Of a stretch of 64,000 bases of DNA, positions 22,646-33,590 are shown in pieces (within the stretch, counting starts at the first letter, position 1; each line of letters begins with the position of its first letter). The position numbers and the translations under genes are program-made. Origin of the DNA: Melieria omissa (taxonomy: Eukaryota > Arthropoda > Insecta > Diptera > Ulidiidae); the NCBI GenBank assembly GCA_963971225.1, contig OZ020268.1, forward strand, positions 53,494,404-53,558,403. The letters are read 5' to 3'. The notes below the pieces were generated by a model. That model was not told the origin of the DNA, made no database searches, and saw only the letters and a list, made by a program, of their open reading frames with translations.

Positions 22646-24240
22646 GATGTTCATTTCTGCTATCTGAGAAGCCCAAAAGCAATAAGAAAAAAAGTAATGA
22701 CGCAGTTTTGTTTTAAATCTTTTTTTATGAATGCATAAGAAAACTTGACTTCCTTCATTTAAAACTTAACAAATTATTATATACAAGACTTATTTTTAAA
22801 TTATTAAAACGTGTTTTATTTATATGAAAAAAAAATCTTAAAAAAATATGTATCTACTATAAGATGTTTTATTTTTATTTATTTTTTATTAATTTTTGGT
22901 TTAATTATAATTACACGGTGCAACACTGAAAAAAGGGACAAGGTCAAACCCATCTCATTCGATAGAGGACCTCAGTAGATGAAAAAGTGCCAAGGGATTT
23001 TTCCCGGAATGTTCGAGTTTTTTTTAAATTGAGTTTAAAGATGGCGGCTTAAAGCCCCTTCCCGAAACTTTTAAAACATCATATCTCTTGACCCAAATGT
23101 CAGAAAGGAATAATTTTTACGTCAAATGAAAGCTAATGAAATGAAGTCGGTGACACAATATCCCTTTTGGAAAAATGTAATGGAAAAGGATATGAAGGAC
23201 CTCAATTAAATTTATATCCTTGAATACCCTGGAAACCGTGAGAGCTAAATTCATATAAGTAACTTCTGGTGAAAAAGCATTCAAACATCTATACTGCTTA
23301 TAAATTTCATGTAAATAACTTTTAAATTTAAGACTCTACAACGGTTAAAAAAATTATTAGAAACCTTCAGAGAAAAATACAAAAATATAAAAATATAGTA
23401 TCCACAAGTTTTTGACCTAAAACAGGCACTGAAAAGAGGCTATGCCATATGGCATAGAATAACCGAAAGGGTTAAGCACATCAGAAACGCAGCCAATTGC
23501 TTCTATTTCTTCAACATTACAACAACAACAACAATGCAAAAATTTCAATTTAATATTTCTCGCGTTTCCTGCCTGCGTGGGCATCGAAAAATTCAACACC
23601 AACAAAGGCCGCACATGTGTTGCCACATGTGTTGCGCGCATCGTCGTCTACATTGTTTGCACAAAAAACACGCTTCGTTGACTTTTTTTTCGCATGCAAA
23701 TTTATTTATACAACATTTATTAAAAACTCATATAAGTATACTTGTAAGCAACAGAGAGAGGGGCAAAAATTTGGTGCTGATTTTTTGCGTCACGATTGTG
23801 GCAACAATGGCAGCAAATGAAACAATGGCAAGATGGCAGCAAAATGTGGCAACCAAATTCCAGAAGTTTGTTTGTACTGTAAGCAATTTTGTTTAAAAAA
23901 AGGTTACAAAAACAACAACAAGAGCAGCCATAAATAATTGGATATAATTTTTGAATGAATAATTTTGAATGAGTTTTTGAATGAATGAATGAATGAACGT
24001 TGATTCGGAGTAGAAGTGGTCGGGTTGAATCGATTTTAAAGGAGCTTTTGATTAGAAGTAGGCTGCAAAATAACAACAACAAACATAAATACTTGAATAT
24101 AAATTTTGAAATAATTAAATAACGTTAATTCAGAAAAAGCAGTGGTTGGTACTGCATCGTTTTCAAGGTAGCTTTTGATTAGAAGAATCACAATGTGACA
24201 CGTGATAGACTTAAGCTGTTGCATAGTTGCAGGGATTTTG
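22646..24240. other. Non-coding spacer, possible unrecognised element 22919-23330
   Basis: The stretch from CACGGTGCAACACTG (22914) onward, with AAAGATGGCGGCTTAAAGCC and CATATCTCTTGACCC, differs in texture from its surroundings and looks like a decayed transposable element. I cannot define its ends. No coding region is supported. CAACAACAACA occurs at 23519-23534. Confidence 0.4.
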
Positions 24241-24530
24241 CTATTTTTGTTGCTGTGCACGCCCCAACCCAGATGTCGTAAGACTTTTAAAAACAACCCA
24301 ATTTTTTGGTTCTTCCTTAGAAGTGAAGTTTTGCTCGACCAGGACATGAGTCATTGACCGCAACAAGTGGCAATCGGAAGAAGCAATGTCTGCTGAATAT
24401 GGCAGGTGGGGTAAAACTTCCCATGGAAGCGTCTCCAAAGTTTTCTTGACAACTTTTGCAACATCTGGATGAGCGTTGTTGTGCCAAAAGATGCCCAATT
24501 CTTGCAAATTGTGTTTTGTCGACATGTGTT
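24241..24530 (-). pseudogene. mariner transposase fragment (irritans-like), decayed
   Basis: On the minus strand the frame contains HNNAHPDVAKVVKKTLETLP, PWEVLPHLPYSADIASSDCH and HLLRSM. These match the C-terminal catalytic block of mariner transposases, whose canonical form is HDNARPH..PPYSPDIAPSDYHLFRSM. The second catalytic Asp is changed to Asn in HNNAHP, while the last Asp (SD) is kept. The region then reads into EQNFTSKEEPKNWV, a family-typical tail, before decaying. The helix-turn-helix part, the first Asp and both inverted terminal repeats are not found. Its motifs differ from the mariner relic at 35.4-36.1 kb (TRQKLRELGWEV type), so two lineages are present. Confidence 0.85.
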
Positions 24531-25199
24531 GACAGCTTGACATGATTAGAGCATAAAAAAAAAAGTATTTTGCTTGCACTTCAGTAAAATGAAACACACT
24601 GATTTTTAGGGAAAAAATTATGACACTTTAACATGAATGAATACGGAATGGTGTGAGATATTTGCAACTTTTCACTTTTTTTTTAGCTTTAATAAATGAA
24701 ATGAAAATCCTAGAAATATGATTCGTAATGTCTTTGGAAGCCATTAGCAAAGTTTTCAGTAGCGATTTCAGTGAAAAGGTCAAACCAAAAGTGAGCCTCG
24801 GATTTTTAAAACTCAACTTTTTTTTAGCTTATTTCTTTCTAGAGAGAGTAATTTTCTGGCCTTTTCTCACTAAACTCAAACCAAAAGTGACGTTTTCTTT
24901 AACTATTTCCTCCTTTGAGAGAATTGTTTTCTGCCCTTTTTAAATGTTTCACTTAACTGCGCACTTCCTCACTTCTTACGCTTATGAAGCAATAAAACTG
25001 CCACACGCGCAAAAAATCTCAATAAAATATTTTGTATCTGAAACCAAAAACGAACATACAAACCATAATTTTCTTTGGAATTCAATTTGTTTTCTGCGCT
25101 GCCATAAAATTCACCCCTAATGCAGGAATTTGCTTTTAATTACAGTCATAAAGTGTTTCCCGGCTTTGCTTTTTTGTTAACACGTTTGTGTTCTCCCCC
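24531..25199. repeat. Spacer with ~92-bp direct duplication at 24770-24945
   Basis: TCAAACCAAAAGTGA, a T-rich stretch, GAGAGAGTAATTTTCTGGCC and the related GAGAGAATTGTTTTCTGCCC occur at 24780-24860 and 24876-24940. Otherwise AT-rich spacer. Confidence 0.65.
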
Positions 25200-25935
25200 T
25201 TAAGGGGGTCGTCTAGTGTGACGGGTCAAAAAAATCGTTTTTGTTTTTTTTTCATAAATCACTTCTAAAACATGTTTAGAAGACGTGTATAAATGGATTT
25301 TTGTAAATTCGAAGCCGTTATCAAGTTGCACTTGTAAACCGGAGTAGGTATGCGGAGCGCATACCTCCAACTTCCAACTTAAAAACGCGTTTTTCTCAAA
25401 ACACGTTTTTTCAAAACTGCTGCCACGATATCTCAAAAACTATTTAACTATTAATGCTCAACTTTTTACACCATCTTGAGTACATGTCCAACTACAAATT
25501 AAGCTAAAAGAATTAAGATTGCTTCGTTACTTTTTTTTTTCTTCAATTATATGCACGTGAAAAATAGTCGAAAAACTCATATTTTTTTTATGTTTAGGCA
25601 AAAAAATACTTTTTTTTGGAATTCGAACTTTCTTTTAGCTCAATTTGCAGTTTGAAGTCTCAGGAATGAAATGGCGTTTGGTTTTTTGATTTCAGATAAT
25701 CACAACGCCCAGAATCATGGCAGCAGTGGAGCAACTTTTTTTTTTACGTCTTCCTGTTGAGTGGTGTAACTCCGATACTAATCAATAGATTGGCTTCAAA
25801 TAATTATAAAACTTTGTCGATATGTACTCAAAGAAGAAATAAAATTCAAAAGTTATTTTACTTGAACGGTTTTTTTAATAATGACTGTCAAAAAAGGCAT
25901 AAAAATACGGCCTTCACACTAGACGACCCCCTTAA
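25200..25935. mobile_element. TTAA-flanked non-autonomous DNA element (piggyBac-like MITE), 736 bp
   Basis: The element starts TTAAGGGGGTCGTCTAGTGT at 25200 and ends with the reverse complement at 25935. The terminal inverted repeat is 22 bp perfect, or 24 of 25 if extended. TTAA lies at both edges. No transposase frame. Interior landmarks include ACGCGTTTTTCTCAAAACAC (25384), echoed by ACGCGTTTATCTCAAAACCA in the 8219-8982 element. Length and internal layout are similar but the termini differ. The superfamily is inferred from TTAA only. Confidence 0.82.
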
Positions 25936-25939
25936 AATA

Positions 25940-27085
25940 AAATTTCAATGCATGCATCCCTTCTTTCACTTTAAACCTCTCCCTCTACACACTTTTTCCC
26001 TCCACAACTCGTCTTCTCTCTATTTCTTTCACTCCACAACACTTTCGCTCTTCACTTCTTATCACTGCACACCTTTTTCTGTTCGTGTTTGTTCTCGTGG
26101 TTTCCTGGTTTTAAACACATTTCCATCTGCTGCCTCAGATTTCAGTTTTCCACCCATTTCTCTAATTATTTTTCTTTTCTTTCATATTTTTCTCTTTTCT
26201 TATAATATTTCTCTCTTTATTTTCTTTTTTTCTGCTTCTTTTATTTTTGTTCTCCCCTCTTTTATATTTTTGCCCTTCTCTCTCACATTTTAACTTTCTT
26301 CTAATATTTTCCTTCTCTTTCGTATATTTTTCCTCCTTCTCCCAACATTTTACACTCTCTTTTTATATTTTCCTCCTCTTTCGTGTATTTTTCAATTTTA
26401 TCTCACATTTGACACTCTTTTCTTATAAATCCTTTTCTTTTAGTTATATTTTTTTAAAATATTTTTTTCGTATACTTCTTCCCCTTCCCTTTAAACAGTT
26501 TATACTCTCTTTTTATATTTTCCTTTTCCTTCGTTTATTTTTCCCCCTTTTCTCAATATTTTACATTTTTTCGTACAGTTTTTCCCCTTCATTCTCACAT
26601 ATCACACTTTCTTCTTATATGTTCCTTCTCTTTCGTATATTTTTTCCCCTGCTAAGCACATTTTACACTCTCTTCTTATATTTTCCTCCACTTTCGTATA
26701 TTTTGCCCCTTCTCCCAACATTTTACATTTTCTTCTTATATTTTAATTCTCTTTCGTATATTTTTTCCCTTTCTCCCTCACATTTTACACTCTCTTCATA
26801 TATTTTCTGCCTCTTATATTTTTCCCCCTTCTCCCTCACATTTTACACTCTCTTCTTATATTTTCCTTCACTTTCGTATATTTTCCCCTTCTCCCCAACT
26901 GTTTACCCTCTCTTCTTATATTTTCCTTCTCTTTCGTATATTTATCCCCTTTCCCCTCATATTTGACTCTTCCTTCTTATAGTTACCCTCTTCTTTTGCA
27001 TATTTGTCTCCCCTTCTCCCTCTTCCTTTCATATTTTACTCCACTTCCGCATATTTTCCTCTTCAAAATTTTGCTACTTCTTTTT
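25940..27085. repeat. Pyrimidine-rich minisatellite, ~60-bp unit
   Basis: From about 26290 the unit CACTTTCGTATATTTTNCCC, then TTCTCCCTCACATTTTACAC, then TCTCTTCTTATATTTTCCTT repeats roughly every 60 bp to about 27065, more than ten times. A less regular CT-rich lead-in covers 25970-26290. The purine/pyrimidine strand asymmetry is extreme over about 1.1 kb. The 239-codon + frame across it is a by-product of the array (60 is a multiple of 3) and not a gene. Confidence 0.92.
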
Positions 27086-29087
27086 TCTTTAAATTGTTCT
27101 TCCCCTCTGGTTTATTATTGCCTGTTTTTTGTTTATTTTACAACAGCAGCAAAATTCAATAAATTTCAGCCCCCGGCAACACTTTTCATATAAAAACGAT
27201 TTGTACATTCCGCCAAAAAAAAAATGATGCAACTGACTGAGTGTGGATTACGTGTACATGTGGTTGTGCTGCTGTATGTGTGTGTGTGTGTGTGTATATA
27301 CTATATGTGTAAGTGGTTGTGTTTGTATAGGTTTCTGCATGTATTTGTTTGTGTTTATTGCCATTTGGTGAGTTGAATATTTTTTGGGGGTAGCGCGTGT
27401 GCAGTCGGCGTGACCTACACCTTTTTCGCAGTTTTCGCTTTCATCTGCCGCAAATATATACAACATATATGTATATGCCGCAAATATTTATGCATATGTA
27501 TACAACAACTATATATTTCGGTTAACCAATTTATGCAACGCTCTGCGAGAGACTTTTAAATGTAAATTTGAAAAACTTTTCAATATTTAATTTATTTAAA
27601 AATTTTATACAGAGAATGGAAAAAGCCACTGTAGCACTAGGCATACAAAAATATTATAAGATGGGGAAAATTTTGAAAACACAAAGTCAGTTGGTTGTTG
27701 GCAACAATCCCACAGAGTTCTCTGTTACAGCGACGAGATTCTAGTAAACTCATTATTGCACTCAGTCTGCACCTATCTTTCCCGAAAACCCAATAGTTTC
27801 TTCCACTCAGTGCACCTCAACGTTAGCTCAAATGATGACATCAATGGCTAACTAGATACGCCTTTGAAACCCGGATGTTAATCAAATAGCAGCCAAATAG
27901 ATTATTTGAATCATTCTGCTTTCAGCACAATTATCCACTTATTGTTTCCCCCCGCTTCACTGTGCAGCGACATGACCAACAAGTAGTCAGAAACACAATA
28001 AAACGCTTAAAAGATTCATTTTTATTGATAACTACGCTTAGAATGTGCCAACAGCAATAACACAACAACAACAAAAACCAACACCATATGTGGCATGCGA
28101 CACGCAATGTTCTTGCAGCCGTTTGTCAAATATTTGCCGCACTTCTTATCGCATTGCCAGTTCCAAATCATTAATCAAGCCATTATTTCAAATTAATGAC
28201 AAATTTCATAATACGCGATTATGTGTATGTGTGTGTGTATGGCTGTCATAAATATAGTACAACAACAAAACTAACGAGTTTCTTGAACTGTCATAAAACG
28301 CGCCGTCAGCACTGTTGGCGCTGTGTTGGTTGGTGTTGTAAAAACCCACCCAAAATGACTCATAGCCTACAGCATTACAACAACAACTCAGACATACCTG
28401 TGCTCAGTATTGTTATTGTTGTTTAAAGCTGTTGAAGACAAAATTCGCAGCACTTGAGTAATAATTTAAATATACAAAAATTCATTAGGAAGCGGCGGCA
28501 CGTCACCGAACGCCCACGCGCTGTGCCCATTAAGAGACGCGGCGCATACAAACTGTAAAACAGCAACAACAAATAAACACTCACACAAACGCATAGATTT
28601 AAGCGCCAATTGATGCTTATGAAAATGTTGCCGGTATGTATGTAAATGTGTGTTAATGTCTGCTCGTCTGGCTGGAAGTGCCCATTGCGTTTGTCTAACT
28701 CTGAGTCGTCTGGCTGTTTTGTGTTATTTTATTTTTAGTTTTTTGTAGATTTTTATTGCCATAAAGCAAAGAGAGCAGTGTGAAGAACTTCTTGTTGTAA
28801 CATTTTTATTTTTAATTTTTTTTATTTATTGCCTATGCTTTGCACTTTAATGATGCAGAACGCGTATTATGCAGCAAACAAGCCAAGTTCTTGCGTTGAT
28901 TTTTGTGGTTTGTTGGCTGAGGTGTTGGAACACCAAATCCATTTTATGGCCACATAAATTTTCAGTAAATTAAATTTTCATAATTGACAGTTAACTCGAA
29001 ATTACTTTGTGCAGTATAATTAAGATTGAGTATGGTTTGAAAAAAGTTATTAATCAATTTTATAATTTTTCTTGGTATATTTTCAGC
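27086..29087. other. Non-coding spacer with TG microsatellites
   Basis: TG tracts at 27277-27296 and 28221-28238. CAA-rich patches. No gene is supported until the micro-exon candidate at 29088. Confidence 0.5.
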
Positions 29088-29108
29088 ATCGCGGCATTAT
29101 TGAAAAGG
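29088..29108 (+). CDS. Candidate 21-nt micro-exon (HRGIIEK)
   Basis: A T-rich tract ending GGTATATTTTCAG (29075-29087) is followed by 21 nt that read H-R-G-I-I-E-K in frame 1, then GTGAGTG (29109). Acceptor and donor both match fly splice consensus, and a branch-point-like TTAAT lies about 37 nt upstream. Length is a multiple of three, so inclusion would keep a reading frame. Frame 2 is also open; frame 3 has a stop. Micro-exons of this size are typical of alternatively spliced neuronal genes, but I do not recognise the peptide. In 64 kb, chance matches of this quality are possible, hence the moderate score. Confidence 0.3.
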
Positions 29109-30164
29109 TGAGTGAAGGCTAAAATACTAAAAACAATACATAAATAGATAAATAATATAATAAAAAATAACAGAAAAAGGAGATAACAATAATCAATAAA
29201 ATATTTATAAACGCAAAAAACAAAAACTAATTTAATAATAAAAAAATACAAAAAATAAAAAAAAATTATTGAAAAATAAAATAAAAAATAAAAAATAATA
29301 TTATTCGAAGTTGCGAAATATTTTTTCTTAAAATATTTTTTACTTTTTTAATTTATTTATTTATTTATTTCTTTACTTATTTTTTAATATAATTTTAATA
29401 TTTTTTAATTTTTATTTTTGTCACAGTTTTTACATTATTTTTTCATAATTCCATAAATTTTATTAATTTTTTTTAATAAAAATGCATTTCTTTTTATCTT
29501 TTTTAGTTAAAATTAAAATTACAAATGAAAATGAGAAAAAAATAAACAAGAATAATAAATAATTATTACAAATACAAAAGTAATAATAAAAAGAAAATAG
29601 TGAAAAACTAAAAGAAAAAATACAAAATGATAAAATTAAAAACTGGACTACAAAAACATTTTCTTTTGCTTAAATGATAATTTTTTAAGTTTTAATTAAT
29701 TTGTGTTTGTACCTTTTTTAATAATATTTTTAAAATATTTTTATTCACTATGTTTTCAACTATAGTTTTTAAATAATTTTTTCGTAATTACATATTTTTT
29801 TTTTAATTATTTAAATTAAGATTGATTGATTGAAATTTTTAATACAAAACTATTAATAAATAGGTAAGAAAATAGTACAAATTAAAATAGTACAAAATTA
29901 TAAAATTACAAATAAAACAACAAAAATATTTTCTTTTAATTAAAATAAAATAAATAAATAAAATTTTCTTTTTATTAAAATATTTTTTTTATGGTTTTAA
30001 TTAGAGAAATAAATTAAAAAAATAAAATAAGAAATAAGTAATAAATAATAAATTAAACCACGAAACTAATTGACAAATAAAATTAAAAAAAAATAAAAAT
30101 TGAAATACAAAAATTAATTAATTTTTTGCGCAAAAATGTTCATAAATCGTGGAGCTCAAGTTGA
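29109..30164. other. Very AT-rich low-complexity stretch
   Basis: Nearly all A/T with AATAAAA and TTTATTT runs. No gene or clear repeat unit is recognised. Confidence 0.6.
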
Positions 30165-30890
30165 AGCTCTGATCAAAAGATGCAAGAAAATATCAATGAA
30201 AAATACCACATTTGCGCACAAGTTTCAGGAAAATAAAATTGAAAAAATTATATGAAAAAGTAATACAATAATACTAAAAATAATAAAATAAACTATGTAA
30301 AAATATAAAAGTAATTAAACATTTTCGCAAGACATTAATAAACTTTATCAAACGTACAAATGAGCTCAAATTAAACCATCACAAAGATCATATTTCGGTT
30401 CAAGTTCGAGTAAAACAAGATCAACAAAAATGTAACAAAATTAATAGAAAAATAACATATTAGTTTTATGAAAATATTTCAGAAAATATTAAAATAAAAA
30501 ATATAAAAATAATTAAAAGCTTTTGCAAGACAGCAGTAAACTTCTCCACAATAACCAATGAACCAAATCAAACCCTCGCAGAGATCCATTTTCCGCTCAA
30601 GCTAAGGCAACACCAAAATTGTGAAATATAATTGAAAATGCTATAAAACTACTATAAAAATAATCTAATAAAATTATAAAATTATTTCGCAAGAATGTGC
30701 TGAAATTCTTCAGAGATACCAATGAAACCTTCTCAAATTTCTTCTTAAGCTCAAGCTAGGTTTTTGAGCGAACAACAATTATGAAAAAATAATTCAAAAC
30801 ACTACAAAACCAATAAAAAAATACTAAAACAAATATATAAAAGTAAATCACTTTTGTTCTCAACTTCATGCAACCAGAAACTAATTTGAA
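30165..30890. repeat. Diverged tandem repeat, ~140-200-bp spacing, 4 copies
   Basis: GCAAGA occurs at about 30192, 30328, 30525 and 30690. TNAGCTCAAGNT and ACAAAATTATGAAAA-type strings recur at corresponding places in each copy. Strongly diverged and non-coding. Confidence 0.65.
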
Positions 30891-31305
30891 CACTTTTTTA
30901 TAACCCAACATGAAAACGAATTTCCTCTTTAAACCGCTTAATGTGCAGACGACACAAAATATGTACATATATGACTAGATAACTTTCCTCTAACCCTGCC
31001 AAATGGATAAGGATTTATCGTTGTTATTTTTGTTGTTGTTTTGTGTCCGCAAAACAACTCTCATACATATAGTTCAAGCTTTCCAATTATAGCCGCCCAA
31101 AAAGTAAATAATGCGCTTTCAGCACATTTTATTTCAACAACAACAACAACAATGAACACCGCATCGCAACATTATCCCTGACGTCATCCCCATCAACGCC
31201 ACCAAAACAACTGCAGCACTTTCACTCTCACCGCTCCAACACCCAACACGCCAACAGCCAACACGCCTCGTCAACGTAGCCGGACTCGAGCTCTGAGCCG
31301 TTGAA
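30891..31305. other. Non-coding, becoming GC-richer towards 31.3 kb
   Basis: CAACAACAACAAC at 31136-31151, then a C/A-rich stretch with CCAACACGCCAACAGCC. The texture resembles a fly 5' UTR, but no promoter element is clear. Confidence 0.4.
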
Positions 31306-31491
31306 ATGCATTTACATTATTACTCGCACAGCAGCAGTAAAGTCGGCATTACCCTGAGCCCCTTAGGCCCCCGCTCCCACGACGACCGCATGTCCACTAA
31401 CCAGCCCCAACTTGCCGCCGAAAACGCCGTTAAGCAGTCGAGTAAATCCCGCCGCCAAACAAAAATGCGAAATTTGTTGCGCCAAGCGTAA
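31306..31491 (+). CDS. Candidate small ORF, 61 codons, unknown
   Basis: ATG at 31306 (context GTTGAAATG), with an in-frame TGA 12 nt upstream, opens 61 codons to TAA. The product is basic and Ser/Gln/Arg-rich (begins MHLHYYSHSSSKVG, ends KMRNLLRQA) with no membrane segment. Composition here is markedly less AT-rich than the flanks, and the frame is not explained by any repeat. A donor-like GCGCGGTGAGA lies near 31690. It could be a short ORF in a first exon of a host gene. Chance is equally plausible, and no family is recognised. Confidence 0.2.
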   Translation: MHLHYYSHSSSKVGITLSPLGPRSHDDRMSTNQPQLAAENAVKQSSKSRRQTKMRNLLRQA

Positions 31492-32129
31492 AAAAATGCA
31501 ACGTTCAACGGCCACAATTGCGGCCAGCGGGAGTGAAACCAAAAACTAAAAAAAAACAAAAAAAAGTAAAGCGCACGCTTTGCGCAAAAAACAAAAACTA
31601 CAACGAATAAAAAAATAGAAAACAGAAGCACAAAACGAAAAGCGTTAAAATAACTGTAAATTTGAAATTAAGTCAAAATTTGGGCTGTCGCGCGGTGAGA
31701 AACGAAAGGAGGCCAAAGTGCGGGTGTGCGGTTGTGGTCGTTGCTGCAGTGAAATTCCCGCTGGAAATCGGCGCATTTACGTTTTACTGGTCGCTGGGCA
31801 GCGACTGATAAACGTGAGCGCACAAATGTGGAGGAATAAAGGCGGAGAAGAGTTGTGAGAGGAGTGAGAAAAGGCACCAAGGGAGATTTTGTTTGCTGGA
31901 CTTGCTGCTGCAGCCGTGTGTGAGTGTGTGCCGGATGTGTTGCAAAAATAAGTACAACAGGATTTTGTTGTATGTTTGTAACTGTTATTATTGTTGTTGT
32001 TTTTATATTGCCTGTGTTTTCTGTGGGAGCAAAAGTACACCACAAAAAAAAATCCGGAAATTCCCGAAGCGTAGTGCTGAGTTGTTCAAAACTTAGTGCT
32101 AGATTACAGCGGATTCAATAATCCTTCAC
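31492..32129. other. Non-coding, possible 5' UTR-like sequence
   Basis: A-rich with AAAAAACAAA runs followed by a GC-richer part (31680-31900). The minus-strand frames at 31668-32045 overlap each other in two frames without recognisable domains and are not called. Confidence 0.4.
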
Positions 32130-32487
32130 GGGATTCAATAATCATAGTATGGTGACCGTTCCTGGCAGAAAAACAACTTGGCGGAGCGAGGAGACATGCC
32201 TCGGTCCGCATCATTGGAGCTATCTGATCCACCTCTACTATGGTACTTTACTTTTTCAATGTATTCCGCCGGACTTTCTAACCAGACAGACGGCCAAACA
32301 TCATGTAATGGTCCAAGACGGCCATAGCTCACTCTGGGATCCTCAAGCTGAACATCAAAACCTACTTGTCTCACTGCGGCACACAGATTTTTGATGGAAA
32401 ATCCTAGGGAAGGACTGGTTAAATGGCCGGCAATTGATCCCCATGAATTAGGGATCTTGACTGATGGTTCGAATCTGGGAAACAGGG

Positions 32488-32570
<83 letters not shown>
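32488..32570. repeat. (ATCT)n microsatellite, about 21 copies
   Basis: Perfect tetranucleotide array directly joined to the hexanucleotide array at 32571. Tetrapeptide-repeat ORFs here (YLSI) are artefacts. Confidence 0.98.
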
Positions 32571-32571
<1 letters not shown>

Positions 32572-32990
32572 CCTATCCCTATCCCTATCCCTATCCCTAT
32601 CCCTATCCCTATCCCTATCCCTATCCCTATCCCTATCCCTATCCCTATCCCTATCCCTATCCCTATCCCTATCCCTATCCCTATCCCTATCCCTATCCCT
32701 ATCCCTATCCCTATCCCTATCCCTATCCCTATCCCTATCCCTATCCCTATCCCTATCCCTATCCCTATCCCTATCCCTATCCCTATCCCTATCCCTATCC
32801 CTATCCCTATCGCTATCCCTATCCCTATCCCTATGCCTATGCCTATCCCTATCTCCTTATCCTTATCGCTATCCCTATCCCTATCGCTATCTCTATCCCT
32901 ATCTCTATCCCTTTCCATATCCCTCGGCCTATCTTATCCTATCCCTTTCCATATCCCTATCCTTATCGCTATTTATATCCCTATCCCTGA
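32571..32990. repeat. (CCCTAT)n hexanucleotide array, ~40 perfect units then degenerate
   Basis: CCCTAT repeats are perfect from 32571 to about 32810. Single-base variants (CGCTAT, GCCTAT, CTTATC, CTTTCC) follow to 32990. The minus strand is (GGGATA)n, formally similar to G-rich telomere repeats and able in principle to form G-quadruplexes. The array appears to derive from the adjacent ATCT array and sits inside the RNase H segment of a retrotransposon. The Pro/Tyr, Ile/Pro and Gly/Ile frames are artefacts. Confidence 0.97.
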
Positions 32991-33590
32991 AACTCTGGAT
33001 AACTTATCGAAGCGAAGGGAGGTTCATTAAAGATGGGTTCCTGGTTACAGATACGTCAACATCACCAGCTATTGTGAAATTGATGAGCTGGCCAGAAATG
33101 GCTACGTTACCGGACATAATTGAACCAATTGGTGCACCACTGACGTCTGGCAAATGAAACAAACAAGACCTCCCTTTCAATGGGCTCTGCGGCATCTGTG
33201 GCTTTGTGAATCGAAAATTTTGATAATTTGCGAGTTTACGGTTGTAAGGTTCGTGTTGGGAAGAATAGTTGAGAAGCGTCCAGGAATTGATTAATAGGAT
33301 GGAATGATTTGCGTGAGGTGAATGAAACCGAGAGTTTGACATCTAATGTGCCAGTGTCCAGACCTAAACCGGAGGAGACTCTGTGATCTCGGAACCCCTT
33401 TGCTGTTTGATCTGTCAACCATCGACTTCAACGATATTGCATGTTTCCCAAGGTAGCCTTAGTGGTTTCTGGGAAATGTGTAGATTAAGGGTCCTTCTTT
33501 ATTTTCGTGGTAACACAACGAATCGAAACTGGTGTATGTGAACATCCTAAGCTGTAATCCCAAACTAATCTTACCTAAGCACTAGATTAG

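Larger units (their letters stand above)
32130..33590 (+). mobile_element. Decayed RNase H-bearing non-LTR retrotransposon fragment (I/LOA-like)
   Basis: Pieces of the C-terminal half of an ORF2 appear in order on the + strand, in different frames. CIPPDFLTRQTAKHH (about 32262-32306) fits the post-RT linker. ELGILTDGS (ending 32471) carries the first RNase H aspartate. WVPGY..EIDELARN (33034-33099) fits the RNase H end, canonically WVPGH..NE.ADELAR. HLMCQCPDLNRRRLCDLG (33340 on) fits the C-terminal zinc-knuckle tail. A 3' UTR-like TGGTAACACAACGAATCG (33509) follows. Stops and frameshifts are many. The middle of RNase H is replaced by the ATCT/CCCTAT array. Ends are approximate. The clade is inferred from the presence of RNase H. 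Confidence 0.6.

Noticed and set aside
25757..26293. 178-codon + ORF
   Set aside because: It spans the end of a TTAA element and the start of the pyrimidine tract, so it is a composite artefact.
26247..26966. 239-codon + strand ORF (Phe/Ser/Leu-rich)
   Set aside because: It is the 60-bp pyrimidine minisatellite read in frame. The unit length is a multiple of three and lacks stops.
32391..33030. Overlapping long ORFs of Tyr-Pro, Ile-Pro and Gly-Ile repeats on both strands
   Set aside because: These are translations of the ATCT and CCCTAT arrays. All frames stay open because the repeats contain no stop.
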